A stretch of 64,000 bases of DNA from Caprella mutica (Eukaryota > Arthropoda > Malacostraca > Amphipoda > Caprellidae). Under the pieces are notes generated by a model, which worked only from the letters and a program-made list of their open reading frames with translations, ran no database searches and was not told where the DNA came from. The stretch lies in NCBI GenBank assembly GCA_947561585.1, contig CANNZV010000422.1, positions 62,001 through 126,000 of the forward strand, read 5' to 3'. Below are positions 24,701 to 31,994 of this stretch, piece after piece. The position numbers and the translations under genes were made by a program. Positions within the stretch are counted from its first letter, which is position 1. Each line of letters begins with the position of its first letter.

Positions 24701-25972
24701 TCTAATCATTTAAATTAGAATAATTTGATTGATTAAAAATGATTAACTCTAGAGTTAGATAATTATCTATCTAACATGTGGCAACACCATATTTTTCTGT
24801 TTCTTAGGTAGCCATTTGTTTTTAGATGCCTATTTTATCTAAAATATTTTATTTACATTATTTTTAAGACTTAAATATTCCTAATTTTTATGCCATGCCT
24901 GAAAATAAAGCTTATTTTTACTTTCAAGGTATTGTCTGTATTATTTAACACTATTTTTTGTTGATTTGCATTCATAACTAGCCCAACAATCAAGTCTAAA
25001 CTGTCTAGGATTCAATAATTTTAGTGTCTAAGAAGTGTCGTTTCAAAACTTAATTCTCAAACATTCTCACTGCGGTAATTTATATTCTTTCATCAATTAA
25101 ATGCAATTACATTAAGAATTGTTTCTAAACTAGATTGGAAAATACTTAATTTTTCGATCTCCAATAATTTATCGTGTTCACGTCCATTTTATAAATTAAC
25201 CTTTCAATTTTTACTGTAACCCTTTTTAGAATTTATGTCTAGACAATTACCTGCATTTCCTATCTCCTGTTTATTTCTAATTGCAGGTACGTTATCTTTC
25301 TCACAAGTGTGTTAGAAATTAGTGCTAAAAATAAAATTCAGGAAAATTTCCCGCTCTTTTTTCTACCACGAAGAATTAAGGCCGTGTCAAACAATCATGT
25401 TTGAGGAGATAGGTAGGAAGATTTAAACAATTTTTTAAAAGGAAGGAAGAGGATTTCTAAATCTGGTGAAGTATATCTGAAAAAACTACAGACTTTAGAC
25501 TACAATATTTTGTATTAAAGTTGGGTATTTGTAAATTGAAACTCATCTGATTTATAGTTTCTCGTGCGCAGACACTTGGCCGAATAACACTTGCTCGATG
25601 GACATTTGGCCGCAAGACAATTTGCCGAAAGTAGATTTGGCGTAATTTTGGCCGAACAGACGTTTGGACGAAAGAGTTTTATTCAATGTGTATCAATATT
25701 ACGAAGTGCAGCCTACGTTAAATTTAATAAATATTTATTAAATCCATCGAATTGAAATCCATCATATTCGATATTGGAATACACTGCTTTCAAACATTAT
25801 ATAATATGTCTTTTGAGACTCGCCTGAAGTATTCACTCTGAATAGCAAGAATGCACTTATGCACGGCTATCTCTACCCCTTCAACCAACAGGATAGCGTC
25901 GGTAAAACGACCTTCGAGGAGCCTACCAATACGGCGTCTGAAGGTGTCGTAGAAAGTTAGGATACCCATTCT
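515..25972 (-). CDS. BTB-BACK-F5/8 type C protein, BTBD9-like (9 exons, 3' end off window)
   Basis: Nine exons can be joined in one frame: 25972-25824 (ATG at 25969), 15990-15747, 8554-8324, 7061-6906, 6803-6683, 6503-6305, 5876-5740, 1980-1797 and 732-515. The total is about 545 codons, and the last exon ends at a consensus donor, so the gene continues past the left edge. Residues 1-49 are the start of a BTB/POZ fold (FTDAILLVEG, then VHKCILAIQSEYF). Residues about 110-130 are the end of BTB (VRAVLEYFYRGEY). Residues 131-259 are a BACK helical region. Residues about 300-412 and 412-545 look like two discoidin (F5/8C) segments. BTB-BACK-F5/8C is the order of BTBD9, a likely cullin-3 adaptor of about 610 residues in vertebrates; function here is inferred from that family. 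The odd points are a GC donor in intron 1, about 55 extra residues inside BTB, and introns of up to 9.8 kb full of transposons. Confidence 0.72.
841..1383 (+). mobile_element. LINE 3' end (CR1/L2-like ORF2 C-terminus and tail)
   Basis: The frame at 841-1104 encodes the end of a non-LTR retrotransposon ORF2: HNTRHNNQFIVPFFRRAKSQ then KFWNEIS and a basic end, the layout seen after the reverse transcriptase in CR1/L2-type LINEs. A 3' UTR follows and stops in an (AAATA)n tail at 1360-1383, the microsatellite end typical of target-primed insertion. The 5' part is missing, as in most dead LINE copies. Confidence 0.7.
1797..1980 (-). CDS. BTB gene exon 8: second discoidin-like segment, start
   Basis: Acceptor TCTTTTCTCAG. 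Encodes AATNVVLECRGATVTGGFSG and ends with CPLTIKLGRLTGYLLC, again the opening of an F5/8C domain. Two overlapping donors are possible, GCG|GTGAGT at 1801 and GA|GTGAAG at 1797. Only the second keeps the frame open into exon 9, so it is preferred although it is the weaker consensus. Confidence 0.65.
2196..2285. mobile_element. Partial AGGGTAAGTT MITE with tandem sub-repeat
   Basis: Starts AAGGGTAAGTTACGAATTA, matching the ends of the copies at 14935, 20327 and 63803. The inner word GGA(T/C)AGTTCTATA(C/T)TTAC is then repeated three times in tandem. No right end is visible, so this is a half copy. Confidence 0.5.
2470..2690 (-). pseudogene. Mariner-type transposase fragment
   Basis: The reverse strand encodes WPARSPDFSALDYFLWSFIQ, the hallmark C-terminal block of Tc1/mariner-related DDE transposases (W-P-x-R-S-P-D-L-x-P-x-D-F-F-L-W). 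Surrounding frames are broken by stops, so this is a dead fragment. A related block lies at 38890-38960. Confidence 0.6.
3118..3182. repeat. Short tandem repeat, about 19-bp unit, 3 copies
   Basis: CATACTCTACTCGTATCAT is repeated about three times with little change. No associated gene. Confidence 0.7.
3858..4446. mobile_element. Tc1/mariner-like MITE with TA duplication
   Basis: Ends CAGGTAAATTCGTTACAGCG and, inverted at the right, CAGGTAAATCCCTTTCAACG. Both ends are flanked by TA. The interior of about 590 bp has no transposase frame. TA targets and CAG starts fit the Tc1/mariner group. It lies in an intron of the BTB gene. Confidence 0.55.
4978..5185. repeat. Dispersed repeat starting AAGGCCCGTCCAGACG
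   Basis: A diverged homologue lies in the same orientation at about 63443-63690. Both share CCCGTCCAGACG(T/C)TC, a run with TCTGAAAT, GAATCGAAA, GTGATATATG and TTAGATATGAA(T/A)GATTGAAT. No matching right terminus is evident. Probably a DNA-transposon half. Confidence 0.5.
5740..5876 (-). CDS. BTB gene exon 7: first discoidin-like segment, end
   Basis: 137 nt between CTCTTGCAG and ACAAG|GTGAGT. Encodes SHQFLRFDPRAVRFIRMTGT, the conserved R-(Y/F)-I-R-(I/M) strand of F5/8C, then an end strand with FAALYSNEEY. The junction codon AG|G with exon 6 gives an arginine. Confidence 0.8.
6305..6503 (-). CDS. BTB gene exon 6: first discoidin-like segment, start
   Basis: 199 nt. The acceptor TTCAACTTCCAG follows a strong pyrimidine tract; the closer CTCAG would open onto a TAG stop. 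Encodes GAEVLSGGVTGADLISG, then DCIAVKLGKTYHLNALQLLL, the usual first strands of an F5/8C jelly roll. The donor is AAG|GTGAGG. Confidence 0.78.
6683..6803 (-). CDS. BTB gene exon 5: BACK end and linker
   Basis: 121 nt with acceptor TTTCTCCTCAG and donor CTTG|GTAATT. Encodes DLIDVVEVSKELLS followed by a linker towards the discoidin region. Enters in phase 0 and leaves in phase 1, which fits exons 4 and 6. Confidence 0.75.
6906..7061 (-). CDS. BTB gene exon 4: BACK domain, second part
   Basis: 52 codons in phase 0 between TTCTAACACAG and GAG|GTGAAT. The motif LLDEESFAALEIDIFRAAER then WAWVN is typical of the central BACK helices (E-L-x-V-F-x-A-x-x-R-W). It ends KIRLATMSQE. Confidence 0.82.
7805..7947. 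repeat. Hairpin MITE in intron 3
   Basis: ATTAATTTTGTTCAGCAA at 7805-7822 is exactly inverted at 7930-7947, and the inner segments (AAATGTTTCTGTTAG and its inverse) also pair. The remainder of this intron (7062-8323) is AT-rich with no further signal that I can support. Confidence 0.6.
8324..8554 (-). CDS. BTB gene exon 3: BACK domain, first part
   Basis: 77 codons, phase 0 at both ends, with acceptor CAACATCAG|GTGGAA and donor CTT|GTGAGT. Starts VETHLLALELANLFKLRELE, the helix that leaves BTB, followed by repeated BACK helices (FADFYNMKMRCKNVKLEDSC). The GTG at the 3' splice site is an internal valine, not a start. Confidence 0.8.
8555..9569. other. Intron stretch without recognised content
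   Basis: AT-rich intron sequence. The small open frames here lack codon structure or family motifs. Confidence 0.5.
9570..9877. mobile_element. GC-rich palindromic element built on AGACGTCTG
   Basis: Exact 11-bp terminal inverted repeats CCAGCTAACCA/TGGTTAGCTGG. The roughly 290-bp interior is far more GC-rich than the surroundings and consists of nested small palindromes: AGACGTCTGAT (several copies), CCCTCGCTATAGAGGG, CCCTCGCTAGCGAGGG, GTCCCACGCGGGAC and CCCTCTGACAGAGGGG. No coding capacity. Confidence 0.65.
10108..11036. mobile_element. Foldback element with CAATTGCTCGAA tandem arms
   Basis: The left arm (10116-10320) is a tandem array of CAATTGCTCGAA with 1-4 bp spacers (AAA, AGA, TGA). 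The right arm (10858-11025) is the same array inverted. The arms continue inwards as a unique inverted repeat, for example AGACCGTTTGTGTCATCTC at 10437 against GAGATGACACAAACGGTCT at 10697, so nearly the whole 930 bp can fold. Outer ends read GGTAGCCGGTAAATT and, inverted, CGGTTCTAGGTAAATT, flanked on both sides by AAAAATA. There is no protein; open frames in the arms are by-products of the repeat. Confidence 0.8.
11600..11625. repeat. Perfect 26-bp palindrome
   Basis: CCAAATGTTAT, a TAAT centre, then ATAACATTTGG. Isolated, possibly the core of a decayed MITE. Confidence 0.6.
12327..13592. mobile_element. Foldback element with TTCCACTGAGGAA tandem arms
   Basis: The left array at 12327-12470 repeats (A)TTCCACTGMGGAAA, about 15 bp per unit. 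The right array at 13515-13583 is the same word inverted (TCAGTGGAATTTTCC). The right end is ACCTAGAACCG, identical to the right end of the element at 10108-11036. The interior is AT-rich, contains a 68-bp direct duplication, and has no coding frame. Confidence 0.75.
12605..12740. repeat. 68-bp direct duplication
   Basis: Two adjacent copies beginning TAGCTARAAAACGTTTACTT and ending CAGAGTGA differ at only a few positions, which points to a recent tandem duplication. Confidence 0.85.
13593..14934. other. Intron stretch, no recognised feature
   Basis: AT-rich intron 2 sequence. I see no exon, RNA gene or terminal repeat that I can defend. Confidence 0.4.
14935..15107. mobile_element. AGGGTAAGTTCC MITE copy
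   Basis: The right end (GGAACTTACCCTA, inverted) is clear. The left end (TAAGTTTCAAGTTATTG) is diverged. It shares the inner words GGTTCCATAT and GACACGT with the copies at 20327 and 63803. Confidence 0.5.
15747..15990 (-). CDS. BTB gene exon 2: BTB insert and C-terminal half of BTB domain
   Basis: 244 nt with acceptor ATATTTTCAG and donor AAA|GTGAGT. The first about 55 residues are polar and acidic (DLFGPREDSRQ...) and do not look like BTB. The last about 27 (NIFELKNAKVEAVRAVLEYF) match the usual BTB helices before the BACK linker. Phase is 2 in and 0 out, agreeing with both neighbours. Confidence 0.75.
16770..17030 (-). pseudogene. Possible coding remnant of unknown family
   Basis: One reverse frame reads about 85 codons with a single internal TAG. 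It includes KPVLGIPAKNCSANLVQW and NGWPYFIFDQTQVPGTINR, which look like real protein. An alternative frame (16767-17003) is fully open but leucine-rich and less convincing. I do not recognise the family. It may be a dead transposon or retrocopy in intron 1 of the BTB gene. Confidence 0.25.
17039..17852. mobile_element. Two word arrays, possible diverged foldback element
   Basis: The left array at 17045-17112 repeats AATCCCCCCGGAA. The right array at 17776-17842 repeats ATTCCACCCCGGTAT, preceded by GGTTCTAGGTA, the junction seen at 11026-11036 and 13583-13592. The arms resemble each other in layout more than in sequence, so they may be halves of two elements. Confidence 0.5.
18006..18535. repeat. 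22-bp minisatellite (GGTTATATCAACTACTCGTGTA)
   Basis: About 20 units of 21-22 bp with mostly C/T changes (GTGTA/GTGCA, ATATC/ATACC). The start is more diverged, and the array ends at CGGTCCGGTTAGC. Two plus frames are open through it only because the 22-bp unit has no stop in them. Confidence 0.9.
18536..19078. other. Intron stretch, no recognised feature
   Basis: AT-rich sequence between the minisatellite and the possible pseudogene exons. Confidence 0.4.
19079..19860 (-). pseudogene. Possible four-exon gene remnant, unknown product
   Basis: Four segments carry splice-like borders on the minus strand: about 19860-19721 (donor CAGAG|GTGAGC), 19463-19368 (TTTCAG|...|GTAAGT), 19286-19227 (TTTTAG|...|GTAGGT) and 19139-19079 (TTTCAG, ending AAATAA). 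All junctions are phase 2 and share one frame. It ends in an acidic tail, VVTDSDEDSDRTSK, then stop. The second segment contains two in-frame TGA codons, so this would be a pseudogene unless the model is wrong. The 5' border lies against a MITE at 19882. It sits within intron 1 of the BTB gene on the same strand. No family is recognised. Confidence 0.25.
19882..20068. mobile_element. Palindromic MITE, AAGGCTCGTTTACACGAGG ends
   Basis: Near-perfect terminal inverted repeats (AAGGCTCGTTTACACGAGGC at both ends) with internal AGCTGGCGAGTTTACAA-type words that also pair. The word TATCT is found next to both ends, but the duplication length is unclear. Confidence 0.65.
20327..20488. mobile_element. 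AGGGTAAGTTCC MITE, full copy
   Basis: Left TAAGTTCCGAATTATCGGAC then TTCCACATTTTCGG. Right end inverted: AGGGTAAGTTCCAAATTGTC then TTCACATTTTCGG. About 160 bp and non-coding. Confidence 0.65.
20730..21430. repeat. Decaying tandem repeat, about 122-bp unit, 5 copies
   Basis: Repeated blocks contain CTCACACCTAAACTTA, AGTAGCGCCAACTCTCATAG, AGTTAATTCATACACC, GGATTAACAGTCTTTGTGAG and CACACTATGTCATAGTTG. Copies diverge progressively to the right, so the array is old. Confidence 0.75.
21431..22136. other. Intron stretch, no recognised feature
   Basis: Moderately AT-rich. It contains TTTGGTTTGGACGGTGTCCG and similar words but no paired terminal repeat that I can place. Confidence 0.35.
22137..25743. 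mobile_element. Foldback element with GGCCAAATGTCCG word arms (outer)
   Basis: The left arm (22137-22285, continued at 23548-23590) and the inverted right arm (25560-25743) share AATAAAACT(T/C)TTTCG, TACGCCAAATCTACTTTCGG, GGCCAAATGTCC and GGCTGCA(G/C)TTCG. The arm words are variants of (C)GGCCAA(A/G)TGTC. A second foldback has inserted into the left arm, splitting it. The 2-kb interior (23590-25560) is AT-rich and has no gene that I recognise. Confidence 0.65.
22286..23547. mobile_element. Foldback element with AACTGCCATGCGGA arms (inner)
   Basis: The left array (22300-22398) repeats ACAACTGCCATGCGG about seven times and begins at GCTCTAGGA. The right array (23458-23535) is the inverse (GGCAGTTGTCCGCAT). 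The arms extend inwards as unique inverted repeats, for example ATATTATAATTTT at 22401 against AAAATTATAATAT at 23441, and TCTATAGATGCAAAACTTT at 22657 against its inverse near 23165. Almost the entire element is self-complementary. Confidence 0.75.
25824..25972 (-). CDS. BTB gene exon 1: N-terminal half of BTB domain
   Basis: Encodes MGILTFYDTF followed by an RFTDAILLVEG strand and VHKCILAIQSEYF, the conserved first half of a BTB fold. The ATG at 25969 has a good context (AGAATGG). An acceptor (TTTTTCCAG) lies 3 bp upstream, so a 5' UTR exon probably lies further right. The 3' side reads TTCAG|GCGAGT. Using this GC donor gives phase 2, which matches exon 2. The nearby GTCTCA would give phase 0 and an immediate stop. 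Confidence 0.75.
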
Positions 25973-26756
25973 CTGGAAAAAGATAAAATCAATTTAGCAT
26001 GTCGATATAAAAATAATTTGCTGGAAAGAAACAAAATAATGTTGTGATACAAATTCCTTCTAACATTGATAAACTTTTCCTTTAGAAGATAGGTCTAAGG
26101 TATCAAAGACTGAGTCAAAGAGTATGTTGGTTATTTTAAGATACATTCTTTACCTACAAAACAGTTACACGTCTACTGAGAGATGAGTGAGAAAAGGTGA
26201 GACAATTTCCACCATTTCGCATTCTAGCTTTTGGAAATTTAATGAAGTTTTATACCCTACTTTGAATTAACCCCAATTCTTTGATGAGAGATATTGAGTA
26301 GAGAGGTACAAATTGAATATAATAATGTTCTTATTTCATAAGAATATAGATTTTAGAAGAACGAATACGTGATTAATCCTACTGACATTTACTTTCTTCA
26401 ATGTAGTTGAAAAATAGGATAATTACCAGTTAAATCAAGGTTATTTCTTTGCAGAAAATTTAGAGTTTGTGAAGTTAATTATAAACACCAGTAACTCGTT
26501 CAAAGAGGTACACTTTACGACTCAACACCACCAAAAATTATCTACACAGTGAACCTAAATTCAAGAACCTCTATCTTAAATCTGATTAGTTAAGATAACG
26601 TACACGAAAAATAGTAATTATTAAAAATTCATACCAGGACACAGAATACCTATGTGAACTTTGCTTCGTATAATAGATTTTAATAATAAAAGGTATTTAA
26701 TTAATAATTATAATATATAATATTTAATTAATAATCATATATTAATAATAGTCATA
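25973..26756. other. Upstream of BTB exon 1, no recognised feature
   Basis: Should hold the 5' end of the BTB transcript, since exon 1 begins at an acceptor. I cannot identify the UTR exon or a promoter. The right part (26690-26755) is simple AT-rich sequence. Confidence 0.35.
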
Positions 26757-26825
26757 ATGTATATCAATGATTTACCTAATGTAGGTGCCAATGCTAATTT
26801 TACCTTATATACTGATGATACCACC
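26757..26825 (+). pseudogene. LINE reverse transcriptase fragment, left half
   Basis: Encodes MYINDLPNVGANANFTLYTD then D, the palm block of a non-LTR reverse transcriptase with the catalytic (F/Y)xDD read here as YTDD. The frame is cut by the CATGAATTAAATAG element at 26826 and resumes at 35162-35169, where the target duplication ATACCACC lies. Confidence 0.55.
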
Positions 26826-27135
26826 CATGAATTAAATAGTTAGAAGGATACTCGCAATTGAAAAAGGTGCGAAAGTGTGACGGCACGCGCGCCATTCATG
26901 ACGTCACCTGGTAGTATACAGATACTCACATCGGCAGAGATGGGCGAAAAGGACATCGAAAGTACTTAAGTACTAAGTACAAGTACTCGTAAATCAATGT
27001 ACTTGAAGTAGTTGCCCAAGTACTCAAATAAAAGAGTACTTTCAAAGTACAGGTACCAAGTACTTTTTAAAGTACTTTCAAGTACCAAGTACATTTACTA
27101 TACAATTTAAAAACTAATAGTTTATGCTGTTAACT

Positions 27136-27479
27136 CTGATAGTACATCTTCTCAGTGACTCTTTTCTCTGACAATACATCTTCTCAGTGACTCTTTTCTC
27201 TGATAGTACATCTTCTCAGTGACTCTTTTCTCTGATAGTACATCTTCTCAGTGACTCTTTTCTCTGATAGTACATCATCACAGTGACTCTTTTCTCTGAT
27301 AGTACATCATCACAGTGACTCTTTTCTCTGATAGTACATCATCACAGTGACTCTTTCCTCTGATAGTACGTACATCATCACAGTGACTCTTTTCTCTGAT
27401 AGTACATCATCACAGTGACTCTTTTCTCTGATAGTACATCATCACAGTGACTCTTTTCTCTGATAGTACATCTTCTCAG
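27136..27479. repeat. 32-bp satellite array in hAT copy A
   Basis: About 11 units of TCTGATAGTACATCATCACA then GTGACTCTTTTC. The array breaks off within a unit exactly where the LTR begins at 27480. The same unit, inverted, makes up 36770-37670 in copy B. Confidence 0.85.
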
Positions 27480-27942
27480 TGTGACGGGTCCCCCTTTGGG
27501 GTTATCTCATCAACTGTGAATCCTTATAACGGTTCACTATATGGGTTACGTGTGATAGAATTTTACTCTGTTTACTATTTTCAGATTCCTTTTTCTCAAT
27601 ATATCTCTTTCTACTAAATACTCATGGTACCATGCCCTAGAACTACCTTGCCAATATGGTTCCGACCTCAGGCCTCTGGTCCAAGCTTAACTGTATTTAG
27701 GGTAATAAATTAATGTAATAAACACTTTAAAGAGAATATATTCATTAGTCAAGCAATGGTAATTACACAGTGTATCTTCACTAGAACGCTCACAAGTAAA
27801 TGTCTCAATAACTAAGACGGGAGATAAGGTGTGTATCTCGTGCGAGCCGATCGGTAACTAATTTGAATGTTACTTTACTCACAATCATATAGGTTCGTGA
27901 TAGCAGTTATGCATACACAATTGCTGTGTTTGCGTTACTACA
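27480..27942 (-). repeat. Ty3/Gypsy 3' LTR
   Basis: On the minus strand the segment starts TGTAGTAACGC just after a polypurine tract and ends CCCGTCACA, giving TGT...ACA termini over about 463 bp. No second LTR is present on the 5' (right) side of the retrotransposon. Boundaries rest on the PPT and on the satellite junction. Confidence 0.6.
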
Positions 27943-27958
27943 TCGCTCCCCCCTTTCG
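27943..27958 (-). promoter_or_regulatory. Polypurine tract of the Gypsy element
   Basis: The minus strand reads CGAAAGGGGGGAGCGA directly before the LTR TGT. This is where plus-strand DNA synthesis is primed in LTR retrotransposons. Confidence 0.6.
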
Positions 27959-28973
27959 AAAATTTCAAAGTTACAATTCACATTTTTCCAAAACTGCCAG
28001 CTGGTTTGTCTACCCATTGTTACTCTTTATTTAACAATGTTCAGACGCTCACGCTGTTAGTGGAAACATGTGTTTTGGATCTCTTGAAATTTCTCGAACC
28101 GGCAATAAATACATTATTAGAAAATTGAAAAATATGAGTTTTAATTCGTTCTAGAAATATGTCAGACCAAAGTGCATTCACCAAACTTTCTTAAATTTTT
28201 TATCTTACCTATACAATCTTAATTTTGCTTTAATAATATTTTTATTTTATTCCTAAAATATTCTAAATTATTCCTACCTACTATATGTCTCAGTTCAAAA
28301 AATGAATACTTTTTTCATTTTATAAATGTAACAACTTGCCTAATCTATTTGAGATCTCACCTCTCCCCTCCTAATATTTAGAATATTATTCTAAATATTA
28401 TCAGAGACCTTTGATCACTCCAATACATTACACAAGTTTGTTACTGCATTTACATTTAAAAACAAAATTTTATAATCCAAAAAAAAAAAATTCATTTATA
28501 AAAATATATTTTATTTAACTTAGTTATGTTTTATTTTAATAAAATTCCTTCTTTATTGATAAAAGTAATTATTCATTTTAATTTATCATATGTTATGATA
28601 TCGTATTTTATGACTTTTTAATTAATTTATATTCTTATTTGAATTTATATGAATTTTGATCATCTTTATCAAATTTTGAGACAGTCTTAATCCTTAAAAT
28701 TAAACATTAAAATTAACACCGAAAAAAAAATAAAATTCAATTCAATTGAAAAACGATTATTGTTAATTTTCACTTAAAATTACCCAAACTTAAAATTTAA
28801 AAAAAAACTTAAAATAATGGTCTAATTTAATTTGAAAAAAAAAAATTCTTAAATGCTGCTAGATCTTGTTTTGTTAATTTTGCTTTTTGGTTTTTGTTTT
28901 TTATGAGGCATTACAATAAAGTTTGTCGCCTGAATGTTTATAGCCTGATCGTTAAAGTAATTTACTGTTCCAA

Positions 28974-29201
28974 TTAGTTTCCCTGTTCTAAAGGAGTCCC
29001 TCTTTTAATTTGGTTAAACGCTTCTGTCGCCATTTTAGACTTCAGACTCTGCATTTCATACATTCTCATGTCCTCATCGGACTTTACCTTCCTGGATTGA
29101 TTGTACCCACACACCATAATTATCACAACCAACAGTGCTAGGATTAACACCAAAATATCGCTAAATAGGTCCGGGATCAGGTCATACTTTGTTGACCCCA
29201 T
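28974..29201 (-). pseudogene. Membrane-anchored tail ORF, possible env remnant of the Gypsy element
   Basis: 75 codons downstream of integrase. A hydrophobic segment at residues about 14-32 (DILVLILALLVVIIMVCGY) is followed by a short charged cytoplasmic-like tail rich in K, E and Q. Its position between pol and the PPT and its single transmembrane segment fit the C-terminal end of an envelope-like gene as in errantivirus-type Gypsy elements. No surface domain upstream is readable. It could also be chance, since the surrounding sequence is AT-rich and decayed. Confidence 0.35.
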
Positions 29202-29419
29202 GGATTGGGGTCAACATTTCTCTGAATCTTTGCATGTAACCATGTTATATGTCACGTGTTCCTGTACTTCATGTTACATGTTACCTCATGTTACTTCGTG
29301 TTATGTGTTCCTTTTTTGGGCTACCTATTTGATGTTTATATTCAAATTGCTTATAATTTGATTTCCTGTTTAATGATGTTAATGAAATTATTTAATTAAT
29401 TGGTTGTGAATTTTTCCAA

Positions 29420-29690
29420 CTTAGTTAGGTAATTTATGTTACTTGTTATCGTTTGATGTCCTATTTTAATTAAAGCTTTGTTTTTTTTCACTTGTAATAC
29501 TGTACCTGGTCCTATCCAATTTAATTGTAATTTATGTGTTTTTTGATGATTTCTAATTAATACTCGATCACCTATCTGTATAATTTTGTCTTTTCGTGTC
29601 CTATTGTGGTAAATTATGCGTTTGTTTGATTGATTAATTATGTTAGCTCTTATCTGATCTTGAATAAATATAGCTTGTCTGGCCTTAACT
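29420..29690 (-). pseudogene. Integrase C-terminal region (frameshifted)
   Basis: In a frame different from the integrase core, this stretch encodes a basic region followed by NWIGPGTVLQV, the GPY/F-type motif at the end of Ty3/Gypsy integrases. The shift from the core frame lies at about 29695-29715, so the integrase is broken there. Confidence 0.55.
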
Positions 29691-29694
29691 TTGA

Positions 29695-30402
29695 CTATTG
29701 ATTCTGATGTGCTTGAATATTTGGAGAGGTGTCACGACCAAAAAGAGCGAATGAAGGTGTATCTTTCAAGGACATATTTAATTGGTTGTTGATTGTGTTT
29801 TGGACAATATCGAGAAACATGTCCCAATTATCGTGATTTACTGTAGCTACATAGAATCCTAATAATTTGTTAATTCTCTGGTTATTACGTTCACAAATTC
29901 CATTGGAATATGCTGAGTATGGAAGTACCTCACATTTATATATCTGATGTCTTTCACTGAAAGTTCTAATTGCGTTAGACTTAAATTCTTTCGCACAATC
30001 TGACATTAACGTTTTGGGATATCCACAACGACTAAATGTTTTACTTAGACAATCAATTACTGTGTTAGTTGATTTGTCAGCTACTGCGTGTAATTCGTTA
30101 TATCTTGTCAACATACACGTTATTGATAAAATGTACTTGTTGTTCGTGTCAGTTGTAATAAAAGGTCCTATAAAGTCAAATGAAACTGTTTCAAATGGTG
30201 TATTAGCTACTGGGGCAGACATTAATTTAATTGGTGTATCTAGACTTCCTTTAAGGATTTTGCAAACGTCACATCTTTTAATAAAAGATTCTATGACCGA
30301 TCTTTCTTGAAAATGATAATATTTTAGTCGAAATTTAAATAGCGTATGAGCTAAACCACAATGAGTGTTAAAATGTATTGAATTAATTACTAAATTTATC
30401 AT
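29695..30402 (-). pseudogene. Ty3/Gypsy integrase core
   Basis: 235 codons. An HHCC zinc-binding block comes first (H-x4-H then CDVC at residues about 43-49), then the catalytic core with SFDFIGP, LMSDCAKEF and ICERNNQ supplying the D, D and E residues. The core looks intact, but the N-terminal join to RNase H (30402-30513) and the C-terminal join are both frame-broken. Integrase inserts the cDNA copy into the genome. This copy should be inactive. Confidence 0.8.
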
Positions 30403-30512
30403 TTCATTTGGTATAACATAATTAACAATACTGACTGCCCTAGTATCTATTTTCCGATGTCGATATAATATTCCGTCTAATATGAAAAACTCAGCTATGT
30501 TCCTAGATGTTC

Positions 30513-31979
30513 CTATTTGTTTTTATTTAATATGTCCATTATTTCCTTACAAGCAAAGTCGTTTGACTGTGCAGTCTTTAGTCTGTTTAAAGTCCATGTT
30601 ATGTCTTCGTGTTTAGGTATGTAATTCAGAAATGGTTTTTCTTTGTTGATTTTATACAATTTAGATGGATCTGATTCTTGTTCGTTTTCTGAGTCTGTTT
30701 CTGATTCACTGTCATTGTTGTTAATAATTTGTGGTACATTTAGCTTAGCCCTCGATCTTGTGGTTGCTATAAAACTTTCAATTGAGCTAAAACTTTCATT
30801 AGATGGTGTTAAAAGTTCGCATTCATCTATAGCTTCTTCCGTTAAAGGAGTTAATCTACTAAGGGTATCTGCTACTACATTGCGTTTACCCTCAAAATAC
30901 TTGATGGTGCAGTCATATGTGCTTGCCTCAATGGCCCACCTGGCTAATGCCGAATCTAATGGAAGTTTATTACCAAAAAATGCGCATAAGGGTTTGTGAT
31001 CAGTTAAAATGGTTATAGGATACCCTAGACATAGATATTGAAATTCCTTTAAAGCTAGATGTATTGCAAGGAACTCTTGCTTAGTCGTGGAGTACCTTTT
31101 CTGAGTAGAATTTAATGATTTACTGAAATATGCTATGGGTCTTAATGTTTTGCTTTTGGTCGAATCTGGTTGTAACAGTGCTGCGCCAACTCCGATACTT
31201 GAGCTGTCAGTAAATAAATAAAATGGTCTGGAATAATTTGGATGAGCTAAAACCGTATCTGATGTCAAAATATTTTTGAGACTAGTGAAGCTAGCCTCAC
31301 ATTCGTCAGTCCAGTGAAATTTAGTGTCCTTCCTTAATAGTTTATATAATGGGTCGGCTTTCTGACTAAATTTAGGGACGAACTTACGAAAATAGTTCGC
31401 AAGCCCTAAAAACCGCTGAAGTTTCTTTACATCTGTTGGTCTAGATGCTTCTCTAAGTTTTTCGTTTTGGATACATCGGATGCCCTCAGTAGTGACCCGA
31501 TGTCCAAGAAAGTTGATTTCGTGTTTAAAGAATTCACACTTCTCTAATTTTAATCTCAAATGAGCGTCACGTAAACTCATTAGCACTTGGCTAATATCAT
31601 TTAAATGTTGTTCATATGATTGACTAAAAATTAGGATGTCATCAATAAATACGAAACATAGTTTCCCTAATACTTTATTTAACGCTTTTGTCATAATTGC
31701 TTGAAATACTTTTGGACTATTGACATACCCGAAGGGTAATTTTCGAAACTGCCACTTTTTACCATTTACCGCAAATGCTGTAAGTTTTTTAGATTCTTCG
31801 GAGAGTTCCACTTGGTGAAATGCGCTCCTTAGATCTAAACTAGAAAATATCTTAGACCCACCTAATGATCCTAACATATCATCAACTCTAGGCAAAGGAA
31901 ATCCTTGTATATGGACACACTTATTTAGTGATCTGAAATCTATTACGGGACGTATTTCCCCATCCTTTTTATGAACCAC
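30513..31979 (-). pseudogene. Ty3/Gypsy reverse transcriptase and RNase H
   Basis: 488 codons. The RT fingers and palm contain SSLDLRSAFHQVEL and the catalytic FVFIDDIL (F-x-D-D). RNase H contains FYLFTDSSSIGVGAALLQ, then ILTDHKPL and the end motif NVVADTLSRL. This is the pol core of a Metaviridae-type retrotransposon, which copies RNA into cDNA. An in-frame TAG at about 31987 separates it from the protease part, and it shares that frame, so one nonsense change interrupts pol. The next joint (30402-30513) is shifted. Confidence 0.85.
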
Positions 31980-31994
31980 GATTACAGGGAAGTT

